The translations under genes and the position numbers were made by a program. The notes below the pieces were generated by a model. It saw only the letters and a program-made list of their open reading frames with translations, was not told the origin of the DNA and made no database searches. Shown piece after piece: positions 12,919-25,610 of a stretch of DNA of 64,000 bases. Within the stretch, counting starts at the first letter, position 1, and each line of letters opens with the position of its first letter. Source of the DNA: Sphagnum compactum (taxonomy: Eukaryota > Bryophyta > Sphagnopsida > Sphagnales); NCBI GenBank assembly GCA_965153455.1, contig OZ234497.1:8618001-8682000 (forward strand). The letters are read 5' to 3'.

Positions 12919-13654
12919 ATGGAAGAGGTTGTAGATTACACAAACCAAACCGAGGAGTTTTTTTGTGAACGTTAGGAAGTTGAATGGCAACGGGATGAAT
13001 CCAAGATTGGCCTTACTTCAAAACATGTCTATGAAGCAAATTTGGAGGAGGTTCTTGAGAAAGTCACCAAGTTCAAAACCACCAATAACAAGTTGCACAC
13101 AGAAACGAAAAAAGAAAAAAAAGCTTATTAGTTTATATGATAAAAATTTTGGGACACCACATGCAACGAACAATGAGTTCATGTCATGGGTGGTGAAGGG
13201 TTACATTGCAAGAGTGAAAGGGCACAATATCAATTAGGCTAAAGTTGTTGCTTACACTACAAGAGAGAAGGTTCGGAAGGAATCGGTGAAAAAGATGCAA
13301 AAAACTTACATCAAACTTGAGTTGCCAAAGCTTAGCAAAGGCGAGGTTTCATGCAAGTCTAAAGGTGATCTTTCAATGTCAAAGGGGAAGTATGCAAGGC
13401 AGGGGCATGTTAGTAACTCCCGATGTCCATACGATGTGGTAACAACAGAAGTGATTAGAATAGAAGATTTGCAATTGTTACTTTCTGATGTTTTGAAAAA
13501 TGCAAATTGCAGATCCATGAGCTTAGAAGGTGAAAAGAAAATGGTGGTAGAAAAGTTCATGGGTTTGCAGTTTAATATGGAAGGTCGCAAAATAGTTGTT
13601 GACACTTGGTGTAATGTACGCACCATACATATGGATGTAATCAATCATGTTTGA
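12919..13654 (+). pseudogene. Decayed coding sequence, unknown transposon-like protein
   Basis: An ATG at 12919 opens a charged, coiled-coil-like frame of about 70 codons, interrupted by TAG at 12973-12975. A frame change in the A-rich lysine stretch near 13105-13125 leads into a frame with a G-T-P-H-A-T-N motif. A TAG follows at 13235-13237, where the reading suggests a lost Trp or Gln. The same frame then continues through 13286-13654 as Lys/Arg-rich sequence. The continuity of style across three lesions indicates one ancestral protein of about 240 residues. I do not recognise the family. It lies about 1.6 kb upstream of the gypsy integrase relic on the same strand and could be a structural gene of that element. 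Confidence 0.45.
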
Positions 13655-13659
13655 TTTTT

Positions 13660-15235
13660 TGGCAAGTTGCATTTTAGTTGCATCTAACAGCTATAGTACA
13701 ATTATTGTAAATGTAACATTCAATCAACAATTACGTTGCAACTAGTGTGCAATTTCAACACATATGATCATGCCGCATGGTTGCATTTCCATCACCCATT
13801 AGATATGACACTTACAACTAGTTGTCAACTATGATTCCTATTGATATAACTAATTGTGCAACTATGTTGCCAATATGTTGAAATTATAGAAACATTTTTT
13901 CCACTATTTTGCGATTATTGTTCAACTATTAATAAGTTCATGATTTTGAAAATTCATATTTAATCTTTATTTAATAATTATTTTTTCAATAATATATTAA
14001 CTACTAAATATTAATTAATACATAATTTACTCAATTATTATGAACTAATTAATTAAAATGAATAATTAAATATTAATCTGAATTAATCAGTTTAGTTCAA
14101 ATAATAAATTATTTGATAATAAATTATCTAAAGTCAAATAATTAATTATATGAAATAGTTAATTAAAATTAGATTAATTGGATTGTGTGGTTCAAATAAT
14201 TTGTTAGTATCTATTCAAATAATTAATTCAAATAACTAGCCCAAATAATAATCCAAATAATTAATTTTCATATAATTAATTATTTAAATATTTAAATAGA
14301 CCACTTAATTAAAAAAAATCAAATGACTATTTTAGATAATTAATTGACATATATAATTATCAAATAAATAATTATTAAATTTTTTAAAAAATACAAAGAA
14401 CTTGAGAAACTTTTTTTTAATTGTAGCTAAATTTTTAACTAAAAGATTTAACCCATAAGTTTTGTCCTTGAATCTCATTCCACAAACTATATAAAAAGAA
14501 GTTGTTTTTCTTGTGCTCACATTATAATACATGCGTTAATTTGGGATGAATTTAAAAAAGCTTAACCCTAAAGACAAAATATAATATAAAATAAAATATT
14601 TACATGGCTACTTTTCTACCTTTCTACCTACCCTTCTACCTTTGTACCTACTTAGGTAAGTAAGTAGGCATGTAATGTAGGTAGGTAGGTATGTAGTCTA
14701 GGTATGTAGGTATGTCCTACCTACCTATTTCCTGACCTACCTATGTCTATGTATTGACCTACTTAGCTACTTAAATAGATTTTTTGGGAAAAATTCAATT
14801 AATATGCCGCATGGCAACTTTTGACTATGCCACATGTCACAATCTAAAACCATCATAAATGAACAATCATAATGGATTGTGGAGATCAAATTTTTAAAAA
14901 TCATAATTTTCATCCAAAAATTGCAATAATGTAACATGCCAAACTTTGATGAATTAATGAAAAATGACATCAACATGACGTTACCATGGTAGTTGCAAAC
15001 TAGTTGCATTGTAGTTACATAATAGTTGTTTTTACATAGTTGTAACTGAGTTGCATAAGTTGCATATGTATATGGTTTCACATATGGTGAGTTGCATTTG
15101 TTGCAATTCATGCAACTTGTTCAATAGAATTGACACCCATAGAAAATATGTTGAGTTGCAATGAGTTGCAAATGGTCATTGCAACTCAAAAACCTAGTTG
15201 CAAGGTTAGTTGCAAATCACCACATTTTTTCATAG
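13660..15235. mobile_element. CACTA-like derivative, second copy of the 43.6-47.2 kb family (partial)
   Basis: The flanks are dense in GTTGCAACTAGTTGC-type words, as in CACTA subterminal arrays. In the centre is a TAGG/CCTA-rich cluster (14618-14770). A GGAAAAATTCAATTAATATG word follows at about 14787-14806, then a GGCA...TGTCACAATCTAAA block. The same order of features, with the same 20-mer, occurs at 46640-46850 inside the larger element. Terminal CACTA motifs are not clear here, so the ends are approximate. Confidence 0.45.
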
Positions 15236-15268
15236 GGGAATTGAATTGGCACCACCTTGAAACAAAAA

Positions 15269-16187
15269 TAATGAGGGGGCTACTTATGCATTTTGGGATT
15301 GAGTTTTGAGTAGATGTGGTGTTCCAAAAATAATGTTCATGAATCAAAGCATAAAATTCCAAAGAAATTTTTAAGAGTTGTGTGAATAGTCTTTGATTGA
15401 CCATAGGACTATTTCTCCTGATCATCATAAAGCTAATGGCTTGGCTAAAAGGATGGTAGAAATGGCGGAAAAAGGTTTACAAATATGTGGTTTATAAAAG
15501 GGGCACATAGATGATTGGGACATACAGTTGCCACAGTTGGCCACAAGATACTGATTTAGCAAGCAAGTGTCACTAACTTCAATTTCCTTTTATTTTTTGA
15601 GTGTGAACACCAATTACTAACATCCATTCATAAAAATGTGGCCCATGTGGTTAATTTCACTAATACCAATGTGTGGGTTCAAGCTTGTGAGTAACATGCA
15701 ACCTTGTTCAAAATATTCATGCCTATGGCAATGAAAAACTTGGCCATTGCATAACATTGAAATATAATACAATATGCCACCATATGTGGGGGTGGGTATT
15801 CAAAGGCTTGAACTTGTAAATTATGTTTATTTGTAATAGACAACACCTACCACGTTGGATGTGATAGTTGGTCTTGTCATTCTATATGTGAATTTTTATT
15901 TATTTTCTAGGGTTTTGTTATTGGAAGGTCTTGATGGTCAAATATGAAAAGACCATGCATAGAATTATGCACCATGTCACCTTCCACATGTGAATGACCA
16001 AATGGACCCATCATTAGCTATAATTCTAATAGGTTTGTGATGCATGTTATGTGGAGAATCATGAGGTGCAACAATCAAGTTGGTTTGTTATCGTTGTTCT
16101 AGGGGATGGCATATGGGCTGTTTTTACATCACCATTATGGAGGTTCCAATAGAAGATTGGGAATGTTCACAATGTACTAAGACATAA
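15269..16187 (+). pseudogene. Ty3/gypsy retrotransposon integrase C-terminal part with PHD finger, decayed
   Basis: In one main frame with several stops, the sequence reads as the distal half of a gypsy integrase. An L-S-R-C-G-V-P motif is followed by D-H-x-x-A-N-G-L-A, the usual integrase region around the catalytic Glu. Next come a Q-L-P-x-L-A-x-x-Y segment, a V-A-H-V-V-N-F segment and an H-A-x-x-x-x-P-C-H-L-P-H segment. A PHD-type zinc finger ends it, with spacing C-x2-C, C-x2-C-x4-H-x2-C, C-x2-C (about 16040-16180). The expected catalytic Glu after A-N-G-L-A reads Lys, and many TGA/TAG codons interrupt the frame, so it is inactive. Gag, protease, reverse transcriptase and RNase H are not seen upstream. 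Confidence 0.8.
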
Positions 16188-16371
16188 ACATTGTCTTGAT
16201 TTAATGGACAATGGATTTGATTCACGGAAAGGTGTAATTTGGCTAAACATAAGAGATTGCAACTAGCCAACTAATGATGGGCCTTACATTGCACCTAACC
16301 TATTGATCTCATCATGTTTGAAATTCTGAATGTAGACCCAAAGTTTGACACCACAACACTTGTGTAAATAA

Positions 16372-16622
16372 TTACCTTACTCTAACATCAGTTTCATCAT
16401 TAAATAATCCTCAAAATAGTGAAATGAAATTGAGTGAAAATAGGAGGTTAACATGTTGAAAATCATCATAATTATCATAGACAACATGGTGAATGATTTC
16501 AACACTCGTATCACAATATTATAATAGATGATGGAAAAATTGTAATTTCAAATTTAAAAAACGAATTCATATTTTGAAAAAAATAATTATTCGTTTTGTC
16601 AATGTGGAAACTGACCCTATGC
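16372..16622 (+). repeat. LTR-like dispersed repeat, copy 1 (downstream of gypsy relic)
   Basis: This block begins ATTACCTTACTCTAACATCA and ends GTGGAAACTGACCCTA. It recurs at 17607-17865 in the same orientation and at 28358-28602 inverted. Its position just 3' of the integrase relic suggests it derives from the element's 3' untranslated region or LTR. Confidence 0.6.
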
Positions 16623-17606
16623 TACGATACTAATGATAAGGTGTGCCACCAAAGAGTCAAAACCAAATATTGTTTAGGATATAGGGTTTAATACAACATG
16701 AAATTGGTTTGAAATAATCCAACCACTTACCCCCAAAAAAGGGTGTGAATCACACGCAAATCTCACTCCACCAAAGCCCAATATCTCGCTCCGGGCTAGA
16801 GTGAAAAGGTTTCATGTAATTCCACTAGAGCAAGGGCATTAGGGGCATTTTGTTGGGATGCAAGCTTGACCATTCTCATTGGACACATTCATCCTATTTC
16901 TTGCATGACATCCATCTCAATGGCAACTTGGCCACACATAAGAAAACCTCAACTCTCTTTTTCTTCTCTTTGTCTCTTTTTTACAAGGGTTGAGTAAAAA
17001 GGGTAAAAAAAATCACCAGAAGGATGATTAAAGATTTTTACATTCACATTTGATTTAGCCAGATTTGGCTAAATCTTGCTAGAGATGATCGCCACTTTTT
17101 GTATGTCTTTGTATGGATGATAGCCACTTTGGCTACAAACAAAATGCCTTTAAAAGAAACCATTGATATATGAATCAGAGTTTGCAGTTTGCAGTTCTCT
17201 TGTAGTGTGCAAGTTCCATCATGAGTAATTTTTGAATGGATCATAAATCATGATGAATGACAATTTCATTGACTTAGCCACAATAGGGCGATTGGATTCT
17301 TTTAATTTTTTTTTGAAGTGGGTGTTCCCAATAGCACCACACTTTGTCCCATATCCATTGCCCAAAGTCCTCCTCTTGTAACTTATATAGTTAGCCCAAA
17401 GGAAAACAATATGTCTATTTTTCGAGTGCCCAAAGATTGATAACATTTTTTGGTGATGGGCCAATCAAAGAGGTCCATCCCATCAATTTAAAAAAGAAGA
17501 AGGGGGCTCCCCACAACTAATTAGGTGGTACTAATATGAAACACACTTATGACACATATTTCTCTTGTTGCTACTACTACTTCTACTTCTAGTACTACTA
17601 TTACCA

Positions 17607-17865
17607 TTACCTTACCCTAAGGTCAGTTTCGTCATTAAATAACCTCAAAATAGTGAAATGAAAATTTGGAAAAAAAAAAAAAGTTGACATGTTGACAATC
17701 ATCATAATTATCATAAGCTACACTCTAAATAATTTCACTACTCTTATCACAAATTAAATATTATAGTAAATTATCACAAATATTATAGTAAATTATGAAA
17801 AATATATATAATCTCCAAATGAAAAAAAACAAATTCATTTTTTTGAAATTCATTTTGATTCATTT
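17607..17865 (+). repeat. LTR-like dispersed repeat, copy 2
   Basis: Same family as 16372-16622, shown by the shared words TCATTAAATAA, TCAAAATAGTGAAATGAAA and CAATCATCATAATTATCATA. It abuts copy C of the ~300 bp family, suggesting a nested or chimaeric insertion. Confidence 0.6.
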
Positions 17866-17867
17866 AT

Positions 17868-18182
17868 AGAGTATAGTCGCTTAAGGGATTTTTATAGGCC
17901 CCTAGGTAATAATAAGAATAGGTCTATTTTTTATATGAAGATTTTTGAAAGATGATATATATTTTGGCTTGTGTTGAAACTTGAGATTAGTTATAATAGA
18001 GTCATAATAATAATATCTTGAAGGATTTTGGTTTCTTTTGGGAGGATTTTTTCGGAAGATTATAATTTTTGCATGGTGAAATATTTTGAGTTTCCATAAT
18101 TCTTCTTCCTTCTTTTTGCCTTAAGAAGATACATACTTTTTGATGTATGTAAATGGCAAGGCCACAGTGTGAAACATCCCTT
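17868..18182 (-). repeat. Dispersed ~300 bp repeat family, copy C (inverted)
   Basis: Reverse complement of the blocks at 4463-4743 and 24489-24793, sharing the CCTAGGGGCCTATAAAAATC, TTTCAACACAAGCCAAAATA and GGAAACTCAAATATTTCACC words with a few changes. Confidence 0.7.
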
Positions 18183-18248
18183 GTTTTCATTCTTTGCAGA
18201 GTAATGATATGATACTCTCATTCTTTCTCTTGCAAAGTGTGATGATGA

Positions 18249-18249
<1 letters not shown>

Positions 18250-18281
<32 letters not shown>
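18250..18281. repeat. (CT)n microsatellite
   Basis: About 16 CT units. A TGTA/TGAA microsatellite follows at about 18526-18571. Confidence 0.9.
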
Positions 18282-18284
<3 letters not shown>

Positions 18285-18579
18285 GATCATGTCTCAGTGG
18301 AATTTGGCCAAAAGCACTGAGAGATCCACCACCCACAAACCCAAGTCTGGGATTCATCCAAATTGCTTGCTGTGTGCAGGTGGGTGCCATTATAGCCATT
18401 GCCTTGCTGGGAGGAGAAGACCTGCCCTTCCAAATTTCAACTTCATCATAATTGTCACTCAAAAAAGAGAGCAGATATCATAGGCTTACTACTACAGTTT
18501 AGGCTCAAACTGCTCTTGTCTTGTGAATGTATGTATGTATGTATGAATGTGTGTATGTATGTATGTATGTGACTGGAAA

Positions 18580-20600
18580 ATTGGAAACATTTTGATTCAT
18601 GAGGTCTAGTAAATAGGGACCATATTACCTTTGCCATTTAGGCAAAACTCAATTTTTATGTTTTTTCCACTAACTCTTGAAAATTTATTTATTATTTGTG
18701 CCAAATTTTTAATACAATCAAAAGTTCAATTGTGAGGTTTTGAACAACAAACTTTCCATGACAATGACAAAAAGCTGGAGCAATCTAAACACTCTAGATT
18801 ATCCCCATAACATTGCTAAGGTCTTGTTTTTATATAACCATTACTTATTGAATTAAAAAACCAAGTGCTGAAGTTAAGATTTCGAATTTGATTGATTATT
18901 TGGTAGTTTGTTGTCAAAATGGTAAAGGTATAACAATAGTCTAGAAAGTTCCAAATGGTGTGGCAAAATCTCTCCCCCCACACTACCGATTACATTACAT
19001 AATTGTCATTGGTGAAAGCTCGTTAAAGGCCATCCACCACATAACTGCCCTTCTAGGGGTCCTCCCAATGGCCATTACCCAATACATAGTGTGCACATAG
19101 GTGTGACTCTTTAGAGGAAATGAACATCCAAGTAAGATCCAAGTGTCCCCAATTGAAGGGCAATACGATTGAGTATTTTTTGTCATTGGAAATCAATTTA
19201 AATTTAGATTTTAAAAAAAAGCAATTGGCTATATCATCGGGGTCAAAGAGCTCACACCAATGTTGGGTGGGTATCACAAAAAGGAATGGGTACTTGACAA
19301 TTCTCACATGCCATTCTTTGTAGGTGAAAATCAATAGTTATCATACGAGATGATACATGGATCAATACTAATCACCCTAACGATTTTCAAGTTAGAGGTT
19401 TAAATGAAAAAGGGTTTAGAGTTTAGAGTCCCAAAATAAGATTTGTTTTCAAAATCTCCTCAAGGAGAAAGAGAGTCTTAACCGCTAGACCAAATGCCCT
19501 CATATGTGAAAAGGCTTGATGATTTTTTAAATTAAAAAAATTGTCTTGTCTTAAAAAGGCTTGAATTCAAACATCATTATCTTAATAATTGGGTTAAAAA
19601 TTAAAATTTCTTTAATTTGAGACAATTTGAAAAATGAGGTGGGTATTCAAATCTTCTTAAATATTTCAAAAACCAAGGTGGTTTCTAAAAGGTACCTAAA
19701 CCCTAACCAACAGTTTTTAGAGAAAAAATGAAAGCCATCCAAAACTAGTTCACACTTGTAAGGGTTACATAGTCATATTCACGCTTGGTCCAATGGCAAA
19801 AGCCACACTCGTATGATCTTATGATGTAAATATGTGCCTTTTCCTATTTGGAAACCCACTCAATATCCAATATCCAACATTTAGAAGTGAGATAAAAAGT
19901 AAATTAGATGTGAACTAAAAACAACAAAACAAACACCATTGCATTTTTTCCTTTCAATTCTTTTCAATGTTGCAAACCTACAAAGACTCAAAATCCCTTT
20001 ACATATCACCACTAAAAATTCAAATTGTCAAACCCATGGATTTGAAAGTCCAATTTTTTCTTTTAAGGTAGAGAAAATTTGAAATTTGAAAATTCAATTA
20101 TTATTTTTCAAATTTTTTTGCAATGGACAAAATTTCAGAAAAAATGTTCTAAAAAGTTACCATAAAGTTCAAACCTTTGAAATTAAAAATGCTTTTGGAA
20201 GAGGTGGCCACTTGACCTAGGGGGGGGGGGAAAGGGAAAACACATGAAAACAAATATAGGGTGCAATATATTGGTTGTTGGGTAAAAATTATATGTTAAT
20301 TAGATTAAAAAATAGTGCATGTTTTAATTAAATAATTAATTATATTATATATAGGGTATTTAATAATTTGAAATAATGGATTATAATTAATATAAGGTGA
20401 CTTTAATATATATATATTAGGAAATTGGATAATAAAGGTGATAAAAATAGGTTGGACAATTATTTAACACCCCCTCCTAAAAATAGTTGTTTGATGCATG
20501 TAGATTTCAAACTTTACATTAAGTGTCCCCCCCCCCCCCCCCCCCCCCCAGGCACTTAAGACCATATTGCACAAAAACATGTAAAATTCACCGTCAACAA
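18580..20600. other. AT-rich spacer with a tRNA-like (SINE-like) head and long homopolymers
   Basis: On the minus strand at 19475-19492 the word TGGTCTAGCGGTTAAGAC matches the A-box of tRNA genes and tRNA-derived SINEs. The matching B-box downstream is degenerate, so at most a decayed SINE is supported. A G run lies at about 20221-20230 and a C run of about 23 bases at about 20527-20549. No protein-coding gene is visible. Confidence 0.35.
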
Positions 20601-20604
20601 TAAA

Positions 20605-22165
20605 TAATCAATAACCAATGTTGTGCATGTATATGGTTTTTGATATACAAGTTGAACAAATGTAAGTGTAAGTCTAAAATCACAAAAAAAAAATAAATTA
20701 TATAGTTTTACATGCCATATGAAATTTTATAAAATAATGTATAAATGAACACAAAACACAATGAAATATGGAATATTTCATTTCACTTTTTTCTACTCTC
20801 TTTCTCTAAGGTTCAAGATGATGGTTGTGAAAGTGGAGCTAGTTCAACAAAGAAAGAATGGAAAAGACAGGGAAAGGAGAAAAGGGAAAAAATGACATAC
20901 ATGTAGAAAGAAAAGAAAGGTAGGTAGGAAAAATTAAAGGGTTAGATATGGAGGAATGATATCTTGCAAAACTTCTTGCATTGTGGTCTTTTAACCTCCC
21001 CCATGTTGCTCCCCTTTATTTATTTAGAGGTTGTTTGAACATGTGATTGGTTGTGATGTTATCATCATATTACAATTCATTACATTGTTGAAAGTTCCAA
21101 TAATGATTTGTTTTAGGCGAAGTTCTTATTTCTTATTTGTTTTGTCATGTTACACTACCCTCTCATGTGGTTGTTTTGCAATTCCTTTCATTTTAGTTTT
21201 ACAAAACATGGCTTAAGGCTTAGGGCAAGTTCCTCCATGTTGTTCCATTTCATTTACAATTTTTGCAAGTTGAAAAGATGCTATTGTGGTCATCTTGCAA
21301 CTCGTAGCCTTGTTGCAATTTTCATCCACAAGTTGTTTCAAGTGAGCTCCCCCTATTATTTTACTTTTGGGTCAATCAAAATAAAGTATACAAATATATT
21401 ACCTTTACACTCTACATGTTAAGTTGATAATGAAACCCAAGATAAGATTATTATACTTTCAATGTTTTCATTTGAATGATAGAAAACAAGATATTTTTTC
21501 ACTATTGCGCATTAATGTTCAAATCTCACATTATGAAAATAAGCTGAAATTAAAAATTTAAAAATACAAGTAGTTTTTGAAATTTTCTTTTTGCAATGTA
21601 ACATTTGTTTCAAGTATGTGTCAAGTATGTTTTAACATGGAAAAATACAACTTTTTCTCAATTCCTTGCTTGTATGGACAATGATCTTTCTATATTAGCT
21701 TAATACATATTTATTTAATTAAATTTTCTACTGAAAATTTATTTTTGAACAATGTATTGACTCATTAATTTCAACAATATTTTCAAAAAACATTTGCTTC
21801 AAAATTTTCCAAATATTGTAATCAAAGTATATTAAATTTGATCAAAAGAAAATGATTTCATAATGAAGCTTGAATATAATTTGAATCTTTTTTTGCACTT
21901 ATGTAAAAAATCATTTCATTTTAAAACTTGCTATTAATTTGTCAAATTTGTTGGTATATCTTACCATGTTTTAATCTTTTTGTTGTGATCTTGTCTTATT
22001 GTTTTAGAAAACCATAGTTGCCCATGAAAAATGTGATGTGCAATGCCATCATGAAAATATTGCATTATGATTTACATATACATGATGCCATGTAAATTAT
22101 ATTGTCATGCAAATGTAAATCCCAAAACATACACAACATGAAATGTAAATGTAATAACTTTTCTA
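20605..22165 (+). repeat. Large dispersed repeat, copy 1 (~1.5 kb)
   Basis: The block matches 27325-28335 in order and direction. It opens with GTTGTGCATGTATATG, continues with an A/G-rich AAGAAAG patch, a CATGTTGC word, a TGTGGTTGTTTTGCAATTCC-like segment and a TGCAAG-rich section, and ends in ACATACACAACATGAAATG. Copy 1 is longer because of internal insertions. No coding potential is evident. It is probably an untranslated part of a retroelement. Confidence 0.55.
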
Positions 22166-22169
22166 TAGA

Positions 22170-24488
22170 TATATGGTGCATTCTCTTTGTTAGGAACACT
22201 TCCCTCTAAAACATTTGGTTAATTTTTTCATTGTTTCAAGTTGTAAATTAAATGGAGGTTGAAAATTTTGGATTAAGTTGCATAACAATCTTCCTTATGT
22301 ATTATGAAAACATTTGAGATTTTTGGCAATGAATTTAATGAACATGGAACACCCAAAAACACATTTAATAATGTAACACATGCATTCATTGCTTAATGGA
22401 GTCTTTGAAGATTTTCAAAAAAAATTCAATAACATATGTATGGGAATTTATTTATGTACACCTTTATATAATAGTATAATGTAACATTTTCTAGGACCAT
22501 AATAATTTAGAAGAAAATTGTGAACAACATATAAATTATGATTTTAAAAGATATTTTTCCCAAACAATCAATCATATTTAGTTAGGTGACTTTGATTAAA
22601 TTACCTAGTCCTTATAAGGATTTACTCAAATGAATGTGTGTGATTCCTTTTAGCATAGACACACCTTATAAGTGTAAATGATCTACATTTACATAATATT
22701 ATATAGCATGCAAAATGACTAATTACCTTTACATGTACATGATGAGTCATAACCTACCTTGAGGAGTCCCCAATAAAGAAAAAATCATCAACATTCAATT
22801 TATCAAGCTTACTTTCAAACTTTTTCCCAAAACTAGTTTTTAAAAATTCAATTATTGATCAAGAAAATAATGGAGAATCTCACATAAAAATAATTTGCAC
22901 AAAAATAAAAATAAAAATTGCATAACACCCAAAAATAATAAATTTTGACATAAATTGGAGAATGAAAAAGATTGCATATTCATTAATTGTTAAGAAGAGT
23001 CTCTTTGTAACCAATGTCCCTTGGTGTGAACATGTTTTATACAAGTTACCAAACACACATACCAAATGGACTACACTTAACTCAAAAGAGTTTAAACCGT
23101 TTTTAAAACTATTTTATCTCTATTTGAAGCCAAAAATCCAATCCAATCCAATCTACTCATCCATGTATGGACTTAATAATCCAATTGTTAGATCCAAAGT
23201 TTTCACATTCATAATTCTTTGGTGCTATGAAAGGCTTCAAAGGGATCATATTATGTAATTAGTGATTCTGGTTTGCCACCCATGTTAGATTTGGCTCCTT
23301 GTTGTGAGAGTTCTATGAAAAAATGAAGAAAAAAACAAGGACATATTAAGGTGCAATTGGGGCTAGTGTGAACCAAAAAGTAAAAAGTCCACATGGTTGC
23401 AAAAGCCAACCACATGGTTTAGTTCTTGTGAGCCCAATGTGAGCCCCCATTATTTAGGACGAGGTAGGTGTTGCCCAAGGTTGCACCTAAGCTTCACTAA
23501 CCAAAAGAAGAGATCAAGCATTCATGACACTAATGTGTGCATCTTAATATGACATTCACAATGACCAAATAAGGTACCCAAAACAAAAACACAAAGCCAA
23601 AAATGTGATTCTCCAAGAAAGAATGAAACCTTACAACTTTTGAAATGTGAATGTGAGGATTCTTGAAATGGAGTAGCAATTAATGTTGTGCGGGCATATG
23701 TTTTACCTAGATATACCTGTTGAGTACAAATAGAATAGAATATTAATCTTAATTTATTTTTAAATATCAATATATCCTAATTAAATGCATACCCTAGGAT
23801 ATGTAAATATGCAACATTATACCCTATTCATAACCCTAATATATGTTTAAAATACTTGTATTTAAAGTTGACTTTAACATCCAAGTATAAAAAACAAGTA
23901 AGTATGATATGAACGCTAAACTTTCTTAGTTTTATTAATTATATGAGATGCCTCCTGATTTTTTTTTCTCTAGGGTAATATTAAGCCATTTTGATTGACC
24001 CATCACAAAAAAAAATTTGAAAATTTGGAAGCTCCCCAAAGTATAAGTTCCTATGTGAAGATGTTAATGCCCCCCCTTAGCCTCCCCTTGGGTGAGAAGC
24101 TAAGAACTTTGTGAAAGCTATTTGGGATAGAATTGAGGTGCCAATAGAAGACATGGAGGATCAAAATGTATGTGTTTGTGTACTTGTAGTAAAGAATGAA
24201 TAAACATTTCGATTCTTGCATTTTGACATTGGATTTGACCTCTAAAAAATAGTCTTGAATTTTTCAAATTGTGAATTTTTAGGGAATAATTAAATAAAGA
24301 AACAAATAGCATATCCATATTTTACCCCAAAAAGGGGTATATGATATAAAGGTACTTGAGCCCTACCCATCTATCAGAATTTTGTATACCCATATCCTAA
24401 CCTGATGAAAAATTTTGAATGATAATTTACCCTTATGTGATGGGTAAATAAATAAAAATAAAAATAAAAATAAATACCCAAGGATACT
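22170..24488. other. AT-rich intergenic DNA
   Basis: No gene, RNA or clear element is visible. Reading frames here are short, phase-random and rich in Phe/Leu/Ile/Lys, as expected from AT-rich non-coding DNA. Confidence 0.45.
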
Positions 24489-24793
24489 CAACAAGGGGTG
24501 TGTCCACACTGTGGCCTTGCCATTTACATACATCAAAAAGTATCTTCAGGCAAAAGAAGAAGAATTATGGAAACTCAAATATTTCACCATGCAAAAATTA
24601 TAATCTTAAAAAAAATCCTCCAAAAGAAACCAAAATCCTTCAAGATATTATAACTCTAGAACTAATCTCAAGTTTCAACACAAGCCAAAATATCATCTTT
24701 CAAAAATCCTCATATAAAAAATAGACCTATTATTATTATTACCTAGGGGCCTATAAAAATCCCTTAAGCTACTATACTCTTATAATGAATCTA
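24489..24793 (+). repeat. Dispersed ~300 bp repeat family, copy B
   Basis: Near-identical in layout to 4463-4743, with an added (ATT)n expansion near 24728-24740. The most 5' words (AACAAGGGGTGTGTC) and the 3' words (TATAATGAATCTAAA) coincide in both + copies, which helps set the family's limits. Confidence 0.7.
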
Positions 24794-25256
24794 AAGCCAA
24801 TAAAAGGAAACTACAAGAGGCAAAACAATTGCAATTTTTCTTAAGGTCCCAAATAATTAATTTGGCTTTTGTGGGTGTTGGAAAAGCAAGTGCAGGTGCT
24901 GACATAAGATATCTACAAGTGACTTGCTTGAGTCACCAACTCCATCTACATGCAAGAAACAAGCATCCCATATAGTAGTGTATATCTCTTTCTCTCTCTT
25001 TCTCTTTTGGTTAGAGGTTAAAAATACAACAAATATCTTGAACTCTTTGTGACTCCAGTGTAGTGACCTTTGTCATCACATTGTGACAAAAGTGTATTAT
25101 GATTGGATTGCTACAAAAATTATAGTATCCTCTTTTTAAAGCATGTCAGTTCAGTTGACTCTTTGTTATGAAATCCAATCATGACTCAACTACAAATGGA
25201 GCTTTTGAATAAATGCCTACTGATCCTCCTTCTCCAAAGCTTCAAACTTCATTGGA

Positions 25257-25610
25257 AGAGCTCTTCACTAGTTAAGATAAAATCCTTGTTTTTAAAAAAA
25301 CAAATTAGGGTTTGGGGGACAGCTCTAAAATTTGACTCAAACCCAATGGAAATCCACTATAACAACTAATAAACCCACACACATAATCTTCCAAGAGTTC
25401 TTCACTAGTTAACCAGAAAATCATATTTCCCCAATTGGGTTTAAGAGAAAATTGTGAGATTGGACTCAAACCCAATGCAAATCCACTATAACAACTAATA
25501 ACCACACACATAATCTTCCAAGAGTTCTTCACTAGTTAACAAGGAAATCATATTTCCCCAATTGGGTTTAAGAGAAAATTGTGAAATGGGACTCAAACCC
25601 TTTGCAAAAT
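25257..25610. repeat. ~120 bp tandem repeat, about three copies
   Basis: Each unit carries TTCTTCACTAGTTAA, a CAATTGGGTTTAAGAGAAAA-like segment, GACTCAAACCCAATG and CCACTATAACAACTAATAA. The second and third units are very similar; the first is more diverged. Confidence 0.8.
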
